From contig CM063247.1 in NCBI GenBank assembly GCA_032158295.1, positions 20,795,366-20,859,365 on the forward strand: a DNA stretch of 64,000 bases. Reading direction: 5' to 3'. The translations under genes were made by a program, and so were the position numbers. The notes below the pieces were generated by a model. The model did no database searches and was not told the DNA's origin. It saw only the letters and a list, made by a program, of their open reading frames with translations. Below, piece after piece: positions 31,871-44,687 of this stretch (position 1 is the first letter of the stretch; each line of letters begins with the position of its first letter). Source of the DNA: Pycnopodia helianthoides (Eukaryota; Echinodermata; Asteroidea; Forcipulatida; Asteriidae).

Positions 31871-32793
31871 AAGAGTTAGGACTCGTCTTATCTCGAGTTA
31901 GGACGAGTAACTCGTCCTAACTTGGGACGCGTCCTAGGAACGATTTCACAAAAGATAGGAAGAGTTCGACGTGTCCTAATTACCTTGGAAACGGCCCGGA
32001 ACCCATCCTAAGTTAGGACGGGTACGAGGGTCATCCTAGCGGATGATTTTGCGTTGAGTTGTACGTGAACGATACATTGCTTGATAATGGCGCTGCTACT
32101 GTTGGCTGACCACGAAGAGAGACGGGAGCTACGAGAACGCCTCTTCCGTGGCGACGGAATCCGTAAGATAGTCTGAACCAGACGAGGAAATTGTCCATAA
32201 ATTCAGATTTACGAGGCAGGGGATACCGACAGACGTAGACAGGGTTGGTGGACAAATATAACAAGAAATATGGGCCGGGTTGTACTGTGTAGGGCCAATG
32301 ATTTTCCGCAATCACGGAAAATTGACAAACACGGCACTTTCTTTACATTTTTTCACCCAAATTACATTTTCTCCCTCCTTTTAATCAAATAATTTACACA
32401 AACCAGCTTACCTCAGCTCTATACAAACACACACATTGATTGTTCACTCATAAAGGCCTAAAATCAACCGTAAACTGTAAGCATTTTTCGCCAAAGCAAA
32501 AACAAAATGGCTGACGATCTGCTTTTTTTGTGATGTGCAATTTGAAGGTTCAGACGGCCGTTTCATAAGAGAAGCGATAGAGGCACCAAATAGCCGTTGC
32601 ATTAGCAATTTCAGCCTCGTCCGAAAACTTGTTTGCGGTTTTATATTATTTACGACTCGTCCTGCTTAGGACGGGTTTTGTGAAATCGATCCTAGGATCG
32701 TTCTTAGCTAGGATCGATCTTACGGCTGGGACTCGTCCTAAATCCTAGGATCGATCCTAAGTTAGGAAGGGTTTTGTGAAATCGACCCCAGGT
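31858..32793 (+). mobile_element. PIF/Harbinger-like DNA transposon remnant
   Basis: The ends are inverted: CTGGGGCTGATTTCACAAAG on the left, and the complement of TTTTGTGAAATCGACCCCAG on the right. The terminal ~140 bases on both sides carry repeated GTCCTA/TAGGAC blocks that can fold back on each other. Inside, at 32089, a frame starts MALLLLADHEERRELRERLF and, after a frame change near 32200, KFRFTRQGI follows. Both match the N-terminal region of HARBI1-type transposases as I remember them. The DDE catalytic part is absent, so this is a deleted, non-autonomous derivative. Confidence 0.65.
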
Positions 32794-34020
32794 TTTGCCA
32801 CCCTACAGTAAGGTTGACTCAACTCATTGACACAGAATGAAAACAATACACTTCTTGGGGGCAGTTAATTCGGGTAATTTTTAATTCCTTACTCTAACGA
32901 GACACCATCCACAGTCGGACAAAACAATTGACACAGAATGAAACCTATATACTTTTTGGGGTCCTTACGAAAGTGCCTATAGTGCATAAAAATATCACTT
33001 TTCAGGCCTGATAATGGAAACTTGACACAAAAAACACTGTTTTAATAATAAGTGGTTTTGTTTGCCTGCAAAACAACCATTCACTGCTGGACAAAACACA
33101 CACATCACAACAAACAATGACAACAAAATAAAGCCATTTTACTTTTTGGTATTGAAGCTTTTTTTTGGGGGGGGGGTACATTTATTTCCTTAATCCTAAA
33201 CCCCTAGTGTCTTTGGTTTGAGACCATCCCACATCTTCCAACATACTTTACTCCATACTCAAAAATGGAAAGTTTATACTTGGAAAGAAAGTTATGGCTG
33301 TTCCAAGGAGGGACAATTGTTTTTTGGGGCCGAAAATTCTAAATATAACACAAAATCAGACAACCTGTTGAACTAGTTTTTTTGAGAATTTGGGACTAAG
33401 TAATCAAATCACTTGTTGAAGTCAACATCTCCCCCTTTTTCTTGGGGGGGGGATCAAAATTCTTCCTTATTCACATCATCTAGGCCTAACTTTTATTGTA
33501 AAATCAAAAGAATAATAGAAACTCAACCAAAAAATAAATATTAATAATTAATTTGCCAGCAAGACAATTATTCCCAGATGGACAAAACTCACATCACAAT
33601 AATAACAATAGTTCAATACAAAACAAAACCAATTTACTTCTTGGGGTCAGTTAATTTCAAGACAAATTTATTTCCATACTCGGCAAAATCCATAGTCCTT
33701 TAAAGTTACAATAAAAGGAAACTCAACCAGAAAATATTTCATTTAAAAGTAATATTTGGGCTAAGGAGACCTACATTGTGTGTTGTCTTTTAGGCGAAAA
33801 CTTTACTTTTGGCTTTGCTGTTGTTGTTACATTCCCATGATGTAATCAACAAGAAAGATTAACCCTAACTCACTTGAGCGATTAACCAGGATTCTTTCTC
33901 AATCTAACAAAATTGAACACCACATGGCATGTTCAGTTTACTAATGCAGTCCTCAGTACAACAGAATCAAACTAGACTTAAATTTTTGTTTAAACAAAAA
34001 CATGGTGTTTGGTCCATGGA

Positions 34021-35218
34021 CGCATGGACGGCTGTTTTAGAGACTAACAAAGCTATTGCCAAAATCAGGTTGCGTGAACCTTGAACAAAGACTAGAGTAC
34101 AAGCATGTTTGGACTTTGAGCCTTGTGGACAATAGAGCTAAAAGCCGCTCACAATGCAACTGGTATAGATCACACATTGTGTGTGTTTTCAGCGCAGTTA
34201 TTTTCCCGCGGTTTGACAGCGGGTCAATAAATACCCGTAATAATTGGTCAAAATTTCAAATATTTGTAACAAAAAAAGGAATAACGTCATTATGCTGTTT
34301 CTTTAGATTTACGTGGTCAATATCACTGTCTATCAACATGCCAAGTTTCAACTCAGTCAAACTTGCGGTTTTGTAGATACACGGCTTCAAAAAGTAAATC
34401 TTTATGGCGATACCACGTGACACATGATGACGTCATCAATCTAAAACCTCACACATATGTTGTCTGCATAAAGGTTATTATGTATACCAATTTGAAACAA
34501 TTATCCTAAACTTCGCCACAGACATCTAGTAAAAGTGTATTTTAACTGTTTTTAACCTGCCGCTAAAGGGCGCTCTTATCTTTTATGACGTCACTTGTCT
34601 TATTTTTTTAAACCAGACCCTTGCTTGACTATAGCACCGTTAAAAAAACTTCAAAAAATGTGCCAGTTTTAAATTACAAGGCATTTCCCGTTTCAACCGG
34701 AAGTAGAGGTCAAGTCATGTCACGCATACATTAAAAAAATGAAGACCTTTATTACCTCTATATATTTCTGCAAAAAGCAACCGACGGTCTCCTCATCTTG
34801 ATTTGATATGGATTTTCAATGATAAAAATTTTTAATGATTAAAAACATTGTAACTTGACACCTGATGACGTCATCATGACGACACTGCAACGGTTTCATC
34901 TACTAATGAACATCTAGCCATGTGTGAAGTTTCAAGTTTATGTAAGCTTGGGAAGTGTGTCTTTGTTACCGGACAATCGCGGGGGAGAAGAAACCTGGCA
35001 TTTGATTGTTAGCGAGGTTTGCATGGACGGCTGTTTTAGAGACTAACAGAGCTATTGCCAAAATCAGGTTGCGTGAACCTTGAACAGAGACTAGAGTACA
35101 AGCATGTTTGATCCTTGTGGTCAATAGAGGAAAGCTGCTCACAATGCAACCGGTATAGATCACGCATTGTGTGTGTTTTCAGTGCAATTATTTTCCCGCG
35201 GTTTAACAGCGGGTCAAT
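34021..35218 (+). repeat. Direct repeat of ~200 bp, ~1 kb apart
   Basis: 34021-34227 and 35021-35218 are close copies (shared GACGGCTGTTTTAGAGACTA, AATCAGGTTGCGTGAACCTT, TTTTCCCGCGGTTT). The second copy lacks a few bases. The ACCGGAAGT..AGGTCAA sequence follows each copy at some distance. Unknown repeat class. Confidence 0.75.
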
Positions 35219-37620
35219 GCGTACCCGATTTCAACCGGAAGTGAAGGTCAAATAAGTTTGAGACCGCTTATGGACCTACAACATGGTGTAACATTTGTGA
35301 GTAGTGTATGTGTAAAAAGTATGGATATTTCTTAAAGTATGAAATTTGAAATTTTTAACTTCCGGTTTGAACAGGAAGTCAAGGTCAAATGGTGTATCAC
35401 TTTGTGTAGTAATTGCTACATTTTTCAAGACCTTGTATTTTGACACATGATGACGTCATCATGACGTCACAACTACCTGAGGGAGGTTGTATTACGGTCC
35501 TAACATGGTGTTAATTTGAAGTTGATCTGATATACAGAAGTTAATGTTTTTTACAAGGAAAGTGTTTTTTTACAGAATTACACAGAGGCAAACTTTGACC
35601 TTCCGGTAAGACCGGAAGTAAAGGTCATGTGAATTTGACGTTAACTTGTTAAATGTTGCACATGTCTTGATATGTCAAAATATGAATACTGTAGCTATAT
35701 TATTCAGAAACATACATGTATTGGCATGAGGTCACTTTTTTTTACTTAAATGGCTTGTAACTCGACACCTGGTGACGTCATAATGACATCACTGCAACGG
35801 TTTTGACTCATAGTAAATATCTAACTATGTGTAAAGTTAAAAGGTTGTGTGAGCTTGGGAAGTGTGCTTTTGTTAGCGGACAATCGCGAGAGATAAGAAG
35901 AAGAAGAAGAAGAAGTATTAACAAAAACAAAAACCCGAACAAAAACAAGAGGTGTTCCGGGCGGAGTGCCCGAACACGTAACAAAACATACAGTTGGATT
36001 TTGAAGGGTGATGATGAGGGTGAAAGAAAAGGGGACACTAGTATAGCAATGGGAAACGCCCACTTGTTGCTCTACAAAAGATGTTTGGTGTTGTCTTCAA
36101 GAAAACTTTTCACAGTGGGACAAAACACACACCGCACAATTTAACTTGACACAGAATAAAGCTCAATACATGTTTTGGGGACATCTTTAGAACAAAATTT
36201 ATTTGACAACTCTGCACATAGAATCAGGTGTAATATCTGATTGAATGAATAATGGGAACATGAAAATATAACACTTGTTTCACAAGTAATACAAGTTGTT
36301 ACTTTTACCTTCAAGACAACCAAACACTACAGGACAAAACACACATCACAACCAAATACATAATAAAGCCAGTTTACTTGTTGGGGTCATAGTTTTTTGG
36401 AGGTCAAATTTATTTCTATATCCTGCAAAAGTATTTTAAATTACATTGTTTTTGGTGTCATGACATTAAGGAATATTAATTTCTGAACACTTAACAAGGA
36501 TCATTCACTATTAAATAAACTTTCCCAGGAAAAAAGGAAAATTGCACATAATGCGTGTGCAATAACAGTACTGGTTGGCAACAAAAATTATCATTGTGCC
36601 TTTTTGTAAGGAGCTGATGGTGTTGTGACACTATGCATTTTTGCGACTGTCTAGTGCACAACTCTATGGCATTTGCTAACCAATGGTGTCTGTACGCATG
36701 TGCGAATGTAATTAGCATATTTCATGGAAAAGGCTAACTGCATGGAGACTTGAATAAGTTTGCATGTTTAAAAAGTACCTGAATTTTTAAAAATATTTCT
36801 TATTAATCTGTGCAAATGTTGTTGCTTCCAAGCTCCCTTAAAATAAAATAAAAATTGAGTGACAAGGAAAATTTTTCTGCCACTGTGGATCTTTCTTAGC
36901 ATCAACTGATAGTTAACTGAAGAAAGTTTAATATATTGACTCACCTGAGCAACTTGAGGTTGTAGCTGTGACACGCTGTTCCTTGTCTATATGGGCTTGA
37001 ATGCTTCACACTGCAAGGAGGTACACACGAGCAGCTTTCAGTGCTGCAAACACTTGAAGCTGGTTTGGACTGTGTAGGAAATAGTAGCCAAACAGATCAT
37101 TATATTTATGTTCACTGTTTTCAGAAAATAAAATAAAACTAGAAAAAAGGGGGGAATTCGGCATGATGTTCCAATCATGGATGTAACACATCCCAGCTTG
37201 AATACATAAGTTTGTTCAAGTATTTATTGCTGTGTATATAGATCTGGTAAAACTGCACCTTTAAGGTGACGTCATGCTACAATTGATGCTGTCATTTTAC
37301 CAGGACAACAAACATTAAATTTAACATATCTTTGCTTGAGTATCCATGCAACAGTTCAGCTCAATTGAGAATGTTATCATGTACATGAAGCCTTGAAAAA
37401 TGTACATTTGAGGTGAGGTTATGTAACACTTGATGACGTCACAGTGACATGACCTAAACTTGCTAAATCATAAAATAAATGTTTGTTTGTAACACATCCC
37501 AGATTGGAAACATGCAAAGTTTCAGCTTGATCGCCAAAGTTATTCTGTACGTATAGATCTTGTAAAACACTACCGTGGTGGTTATAAAAGGTGACAATCG
37601 ATGACATTGACGTGACATCA
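34400..37620. promoter_or_regulatory. Cluster of TGACGTCA-type (CREB/ATF-like) palindromes
   Basis: ATGACGTCAT or close forms at about 34431, 34864, 35453 (with a second TGACGTCAC), 35773, 37267 and 37433, with weaker forms near 37600. Several share the wider context GACAC(A/C)TGATGACGTCATCATGACG, so they belong to a dispersed repeat and were probably multiplied with it. A related double copy lies at 56129-56155. Confidence 0.5.
35875..35985 (-). repeat. Interspersed repeat end, GTTCGGGC..CCGCCCG type
   Basis: On the minus strand GTTCGGGCACTCCGCCCGGA is followed by ACACCTCTTG and a TTC run. 55955-55990 carries GTTCGGGCATTCCGCCCGAA on the + strand, with similar downstream sequence (a T-rich stretch, then TTGCAATTTTCGC). 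Same repeat family, class unknown. Confidence 0.5.
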
Positions 37621-38215
37621 AGAAATTTGTCCCTATGAATTTTATTCATATGTCCTCTCAAGCTGACACAACATAAACTTTGATTTCAGCTTGCTTTGTT
37701 CTCTGGAACTTGTTCTTCACATGCATCAACATAAATTGGCAATGTGAGAAGTAGTTTAATTATGCGGTTATTGCAAATTTGACATGATCCCGAACTGATC
37801 AATTATACGGAACTGGTCAAACGAAAAAATAATAAACAAAGTAAAACAGTTTTTAGACCAAAAATGGCTTATTGTTTTTTATGATTATGGCACTTTTATG
37901 TTATTCAACAAAGTGCCTGTTCTTGAATTCAAATGTATGTATTATGTTAATGTTTCTACAAAACACAAAACCCTTAAAAAGTGTAGGTCAGATACGGCAT
38001 TTTTGCCCTGTGATTGAGTGTAACATTATGGCGGGTATTGTCGCCATTTAAAAAGACAACTCTGCTGCTGACGAAACAATAAACTAATTTGTGAAACTCT
38101 GAGAATCTGTGCAAGAGTTTTAGTTTACATTTTAAACAACAATACCTGAACATATGTTATCATTCATTTAAATAAAGGAAAATTTGTGGGAAATGAAGAA
38201 ATAATGTAAATTTAC
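36481..38215. other. Interval without supported genes
   Basis: Repeat-like sequence with CREB-type palindromes at 37.2-37.6 kb (listed above). No gene supported. Confidence 0.35.
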
Positions 38216-38480
38216 CTTAACCTTTGGCTTGCCAATTTTCTGTCACATGCTCGCCTCGTTTTTACTCCAGCAGTGTGCGCACGCAGCAGATTTAAAGGGC
38301 TCGGGTCGTCGCGTCAGAGCCGTGTCTAGCCTCGTTCTCACGATTGATCGATCTCGCAGCGCTAATTTTTTCCAGCATGTTGTGGTCGCTGATAACCAGG
38401 GGTTAGTTACGAGATGTATCGGATACGGCGCGCTGCACATGGTGAGCGAGGTTGAGCCGCAGGTCTGGTGCCCTATTTGG
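38216..38480 (-). promoter_or_regulatory. CpG-rich segment, possible first exon or promoter of a minus-strand gene
   Basis: CpG density is much higher than in the flanks (GGGTCGTCGCGTCAGAGCCG, GATACGGCGCGCTGC). On the minus strand a 65-codon open frame starts at 38440, and GGTTAAG|GTAAAT gives a donor at 38215. A first exon reading towards 29-38 kb would fit, but no downstream coding exon was confirmed. Confidence 0.3.
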
Positions 38481-41149
38481 ATAAACTTTTAACACGATTT
38501 AAATGTTTCAAAAACTTGTTTTAATTTTTTGTTTTATAGCTAAATCGATTTGAATGTATTATGTAATTAATTACAGATGAACAAAATTAGGAAATAGTGT
38601 TGTTTGTAAAAAGGTATTGTCTACAAAATTTAAATAAATCAATAAATATAAGTTATAAATAAATAATCAACTACTACAATTGAGAAGGGAATGACAGGAG
38701 TTCACCTCACAGTAACACTAGTTTTCTTTCTTTCTAACCTGGGCCTAATTTCATGGCTCTCCTTACCGTGGATATGGGGCAGAGAGTACCCCCCCCCCCA
38801 GAATGTGTCTTCATTGTGTGCTTGGAATCTCAGGAATTCTTTTGAGGATTTTAGGGGGGGGGGGAGTTCTATACAAGAGGAAAATAGTGTGTTATAGTAT
38901 GGGAACATGAGTGGACCCTCTGCCCCATATCGGGCAGGCTATACCCTTTAGCGCAGAATTCCGCAGTAAGCAGGGCCATGATGAAATTTGACCCTATGTA
39001 CTGTCACTGACACTGATAGTCATAGTCCCGGACACACTGTGTGCCTTTTACATTTTGTTTACTAGTTTAATGTTTTTTGACTAGTTTTGGCAACTTTCTT
39101 ATTTGCAATGGTGGCGTCTGCACTGAAACTACACTACAGTTACAGACAACACTCAGAAACTAACCGGTCATGCCGGTGAGGATTTTAAACTCGGCGCCTA
39201 TGCACAAAACGCCCAAAATTTCTTCAAACTTTGCAGATAAAAATCGTTTTCTTCACAATAAGTCTTTAGACAAGAAAATTATCAACTCACCGTCGTATTC
39301 ATTGGCAGTGACCCTCGGAAATGCGGCGAAAATCCGAATTTTTGGGAAGAAAAGGCACAGAGACTTGTAAAAAGTCAAAACTGTTTTCTTCACAGACTAT
39401 TGCGCACGCGCACGGCACACGAACGGACGGGCGTCGACCGCCCGCTCGAATCTTTCCTCAAGACGCGCAAGTCACATCCCTGGATTTCCCACACGTCCCT
39501 GGATTTTCTATTTGCATAACAAAGGACTGACAGGTGTTTGGCTAAGTTTATAACCATTTGGTAATAGACTCGACCTTTTGTTCTAAGGGGGTGATCCGGA
39601 GCTATTTACTCACATAATAAATGAGGTGTACTCGTTTAACTGTTAAATCAGTGCTAACCCAGCGGGTTTCTGGTTGTTGGACGGCATTACTTTGCTGAAA
39701 AATTAATACAACAACCTTTGAAGAGAAAGGAACTAATGAATTTGTCGTGTACAAAATAATAATTATGTAAACTTATTTCCCCACGTAAATACTTTAAACC
39801 ATACATAATGGTACACACACAGAGCGTGGTCAAAACAGTTTCATGGTAGACACCATTGTGTGCACAGGGTGTTTTAATTCAGTACTAAACTTAATAAGGC
39901 TCACGTTATTAATGCAAACAATTTGAGGCAGAGAGGGAAATGCGACATGTTACTGTTTTGATTATTATCAATAATTAAACCAACTTTCCGTCACATTATA
40001 ACCACAACAAAGAGCAACGCTGTTTCTAAATAGTGTTACTCGTGCCATTCAACCCTGTACCATCGGTGGTGGTACAGTCCATGTCAGGGGTCCATGTCGA
40101 GGCATCGCCACACACAAAAACGTATGTACACACAGCCAGTGCAAAATTTTCAACAGTGAAGCAAAACGTATCTTGCCATGTTAAAAATGTGTGCCACTAT
40201 CTTAGAACAAAATATTAAAAGAAGAAGGTGTATACATTACTGATTCTGTTCATATAAGTTTTGCCAGTTAAACCTTCCAATTACTACATGAGCTTACCGT
40301 TTTAGAAAAACGTGTTGTAGTTTCAGAGTTGACACCGCAGAAGTTTGTGGAACAGACGTTTCAGCAACGGCTATTTTGAAGTTGTAAAATAACTTTTCAT
40401 TGGTCTGAAGTTCAACTAAAAAATGACGTTGGTCAAATTTGTCCAATCAAAAAATTCGTTAGAGCAGTGTATTGGTCAGGATGCACACTTCCCAAATTCG
40501 TTTTTGACTAAGCAATCAACCGTCGGGTAGCTGAAATAAGTTAACATAGATCAAATTAATTTTACCTTCTGTCTGCCTACGCACACAAATCATGTTTGGA
40601 AATGAAGTGTAATTTATTTGCCTTGCAGTTTAATTTTTCCGTTACTTATTTTATTTGAAGGGATTTCCTATGTCATAATTTAACCCCCCAAAATACATGA
40701 CAATGGGAGCACTGCCTCAACACAAGGCTATCCCTGGCTATGCCTAAACGTGTACAAACAGTGTTGACGGGCTTAATTCTTCCGCCCGGGTTTCAGAAAT
40801 TCCAAAATTATTTCAGTTTGGCGCCCCCTGCTGTCCGTCTTTACCCAGCGCGAGAGCTGAGAGAGAGAAATGTATCCCTGGTAGTTTGCCAACTTTTATT
40901 GCATTTAATTAAAGCGAGGGACCAATGAAAACTCCCCTCGTTCACTGCATGCATTACATGCCGTTGTTGTACTGTGCTGCTGGCAATGCACTTCATGTCC
41001 ACTTCCGGACTGCTCCACTTTGGAAAACATAGCAAAACAACACAGGATTTACTGAAAAGTTTCAATGTTACTTCGTCTGTGGAAATGCTGATTTCATGTT
41101 GGATATAATACTTAGGTGTACATGTTTAAGTTTTATCCGTGTAGCTGTT
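38481..41149. other. Upstream region with CpG-richer patches
   Basis: CpG-richer patches at 39140-39480 and 40780-40870 may be regulatory. 39176 has a + strand donor-like GCCG|GTGAGG. No coding sequence supported. Confidence 0.35.
40820..40833 (-). promoter_or_regulatory. CTCF-like motif
   Basis: The minus strand reads CAGCAGGGGGCGCC, close to the core of the bilaterian CTCF consensus. It lies ~400 bp upstream of the proposed Myo9 first exon. Whether this organism uses CTCF this way is unknown. Confidence 0.4.
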
Positions 41150-41249
41150 ACTCTTCCAGGACTGCAGGAGTTATTTTGAGAGAAAGAGGCGTTGGACGAC
41201 CGATACCAAATGGCCATGGACTGCCTGTTTTTCACTCCCGTTTGGCCCG
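41150..41249 (+). other. Probable 5' non-coding exon of Myo9
   Basis: A strong donor GGCCCG|GTAAGA at 41250 closes a GC-richer stretch that lies upstream of the first coding exon with no other exon in between. The start is not defined. The exon holds ATGs at 41210 and 41216. If joined to the acceptor at 44688 these open a 19-codon upstream frame that stops at TAA 44705-44707, one base before the Myo9 ATG. Confidence 0.4.
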
Positions 41250-44200
41250 GTAAGAATTTTTCTGGGGTTGTGCGGACGGTGTGGTTTGTGGTACGGTAGG
41301 TGCCGTGCTACTGCTAGCATCTAGTGCAGGTACTCAGTGCTTTTACAGTGCTCGTCGTGTTTAATGACTGTGCCTGTGGAGTTAGTTGTGCATGCTGTAG
41401 TTAAAGATGTGACTATAATGGTTAGTTGTTGTATTACTGGAGGAACAATCTGAAATTGAAAAATGTGTGCAAACAGTTTTCAGTAGATCACAAAGCTTAC
41501 TTTTTCTACATGAACCTCGCATTTTTTTTTCTATACTATTGTTGATTGTATTCTCCTTGTATTTTGTAGGTTTCCCAAAAATAGAATTACATCAAATCAA
41601 ATCAGAAGTAAAGTACATAAACTTGATGCAAGTTGTCCCGAGAAATATTTATGTTTGTTCCAAATAAAACTGTTGACTCTCTGATCAGTTACATAAACTT
41701 GATTGCACTCTGGTCAGTTACACATTGTGAGCGTGCACAAAATCCCTGAGTGATAAAACAAAACTGTTGTATATTTCAGTGCTTTTCGTGGAAACGCGAA
41801 CATTGAAATTGATGAAATCTTCACAGGTTATTTATGCCAATTGTTTTTCGTAAGTTTCGTAAAAATCTTGAGGAATTGTAATCTGCCCAAAACAAACCAT
41901 TGGGCATTACTTCACGCGTCCATACCTCTATAAATTTGGTGGACCAATTGCTTGGGTCTGGGAATTTTGGCTATCGTAAGTTGAATGATATGTTATAATT
42001 GATAATATCAAGTGAATGATTTCCCTCGTATTTATGCCATAGTAAAATGATCAGAATGTCTTTATGGCTACTCAAAAACCTTGCTACTCAATATTAGCAT
42101 TAACTAAATATTTTGCTAAGCAAGACTTCTGGATGAAATCAATCCCTGATGCCTAAATAGTTTTAGCTAAAGTACACTTTTTGTTTACACAGGAAAACCC
42201 CCCAAATTTGACATTACATTGAAACACTCCAAAGTTTATGTAATTACTAATAGTTGTAATGAATGTTTGGCTGATTATGTCAACAGAGACATGACTTGGT
42301 GAAAGTGTTTGAAATTACTCTTTAATTACAGCGTCATTATAAACGTATTTTGTTTTAGCAGGACATGGTTTTTTGGGCTTAAAGGCGGAATGTTCTTTTG
42401 GTAACTACTTCATAAGTTAATGACCATAAAAACTTGATAAAGAGCACTGGAAAGTTGTTGATATTATTATAAAACATTGATAGAAACGATCCCCTTTGAA
42501 GTGATGTAGTTTTAGAGAAAGAGGTAATTTATGAACCTTGTTCTCCTTTCATTTTTTTCTTGAGCCCAAATTTTCGCAGGTTTGTTATTTTATGCATACG
42601 TTTGGATACACCAAGTGAGGATACTGGTCCTTGTCAATTACTAAGAGTATACCCTGCCCTTAATAAGTAATGTTAGTCAACATGGGTACTGACAAAATTG
42701 TGGATCACTTTTTATGAAAATGATAATACCTTCATGTAAATTGACAAAAAAAGACCGAAGACAAAGAAGATGTGACGAGCAAATTTAGGAAGTAGTACGT
42801 CCAGTTATCACCCCACAGCCGGCTAGCTGTGATGATTCACACTAACTCATGGTTTTCTTAGCTTATCATTGTGAGCTGTCAAAACCACAACAGTCATCTG
42901 ATAACCTTATCTTGCTGGTAAGGACCTCTTCATATTACAGTCCATGTACCTACATGTATATTAAGGAACAATTCACTTTTTTTTGTTGCATCTTGCTATC
43001 ACAACCTTGTCAGGGTACTTCCGAGATGTTTAAACAATTATGAATGCATTTTTAGTTTATGAAAAAGAAATAATAAACATATTGATAAAGGTTGGTTTAT
43101 AAACCAAAACACTTCATTATCATTGTCAGTTTATGGTAATTTCACACACAATGCACTGCAGTCTAAGCACAATTTCATAATGTTACTGAGGTAAAAATAG
43201 TTTCTAAATTTAAAGCTTACTGTGCTGATGGTATACAGACAGTATACATGGTATATAAAATCCAATTTGGTATACAAAGTTAAAATCATGCACATTTCCT
43301 GAAAGTTGATACATACTGTACAGTGTGCAAACAAGATGCGCACGTACACATGTAGGTCACGATCCAATCAGTAGATTCATGTCTATGGATTCATGGAAAC
43401 AAGACAAATAATAGAAGAAAACTGAGGCTGACTGTCTATTCAATTTGATAAATCGTACACGGCATAAATTACTGTAGGGAAGTGAGGTAAAATTTACAGT
43501 ATGGATCATCTGAGTTGGCTGTGCGAGTATGATTTGAATGGGGAGGCGTGATCCTTGGTTTTGGGAGAGTGTTAATTTCAATCAATAATCTTTTAGGAAA
43601 CTACATGACACATTATGTGCAACACTAGTAAGTAAACAACTCGGTGTGCACAGCCACTTACCAATTACTTAATTTGCACATTGGAGCTACTTAAATTTGC
43701 ACATTGGAGCTAAATGTACACGTACATCAACACTGTTGTACATACACAAATGCCAGACATATGTAAAATTTTATTTGACACATTGATCAGGCATGTATGT
43801 AAAGCTGTTTTCCTGAATGTGGGCTACTACATAATAAATTTAACTTGTTTACTCCAACTGGACATAGCATTATATACAATGTATCGTACCTTTTGTTGTT
43901 ACAGGTTTTCAGGTGGCACTGTACAATCAACATACTTAATCTATCGTGATAGAACTCTCATATGATTGCCAGATTTACTTTTAGCATTGGACATTCGGTT
44001 GACATTTTATGCGAACTGATTCTGATAATAGATACTTTTACCGGACACAGTCATGATCAGCATTGGTGAAAGTTGTGGTTCTTGTGAAACACCTAATGGC
44101 GTGCTGTGTGAAGTGCGAGTCGCAGATGGTGAATTTCCTGACAACACTCCTTGAACACCTTGTTGGATTTAGTGGCAATTTCCTGTGGACTACAAAGTGT

Positions 44201-44687
44201 TGTTTTTTTGTTGTTGTCAGGAGCCCTTGATGCAGTAGTACTGTCCAGGCTCTAAGTTATTTATGTCTCATCAAGGTCTTAATGCATGGTTTATTGTTCA
44301 AGAACTTGGCCCATTGTGCTTCAAGGGACACACTCAATGGGCAATGTGTTAATGGGGTTAAATATGCCTGAGTAATCTACCTGGAAGGTTCAGTCTAGGA
44401 GGTCTTGTTATTAACATGTCTAGTGTGGTATGCTCATTTACTGTGACTTCATTGTCACAGTTTTTTGGTTTTAGGGAAACAATAAAGGAGGCACAATAGG
44501 CTTGGTAGCCACAACCACAAGCCCTACCCTGTGGTTTTCAATTGCTCTTAACAAAAGTGTTTGAGGAACATTATTTGGTAACTGTATTTTCTGAGACTCA
44601 TTCTAAGTAATACAAACACCCTTGTGTTAATCCATTTCCCTTCTACATAGACTAATCTGATTGAGATGTTTTCTTTTGTTTGCTCAG
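41250..44687 (+). other. Probable Myo9 intron 1
   Basis: Bounded by GTAAGA at 41250 and a pyrimidine-rich acceptor TTTTGTTTGCTCAG at 44687. Contains a MITE (42380-42662) and a short direct repeat TTTGCACATTGGAGCTA near 43672-43711. No coding sequence. Confidence 0.4.
42380..42662. mobile_element. MITE, family M4 (copy 2)
   Basis: Ends AAAGGCGGAATGTTCTTTTG and AGTATACCCTGCCCTTAA are inverted and match 12951-13327, with a shorter interior. TTGATAAAGAG and GAAGTGATGTAGTTTTA are shared. Confidence 0.65.

Larger units (their letters stand above)
31081..36480. repeat. Diverged tandem repeat region with later insertions
   Basis: A weakly conserved unit recurs about seven times. Parts: GGAAACTCAACCAGAAAATA, then CAAGACAACCATTCACTGC, then GGACAAAACACACATCACAA, then AATAAAGCCAnTTTACTTnTTGGGG and ATTTATTTCCATA. 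Instances near 31085, 31285, 33015, 33055, 33515, 33715, 36110 and 36310. Old tandem duplication is the likely origin. Later elements, including those at 31.4-32.8 kb and 34-36 kb, sit between units. Confidence 0.55.

Noticed and set aside
35803..36144. 113-codon + frame with an Arg-Arg-Arg-Arg run
   Set aside because: The run is an AGA simple repeat at the end of an interspersed repeat, and both strands are open there.
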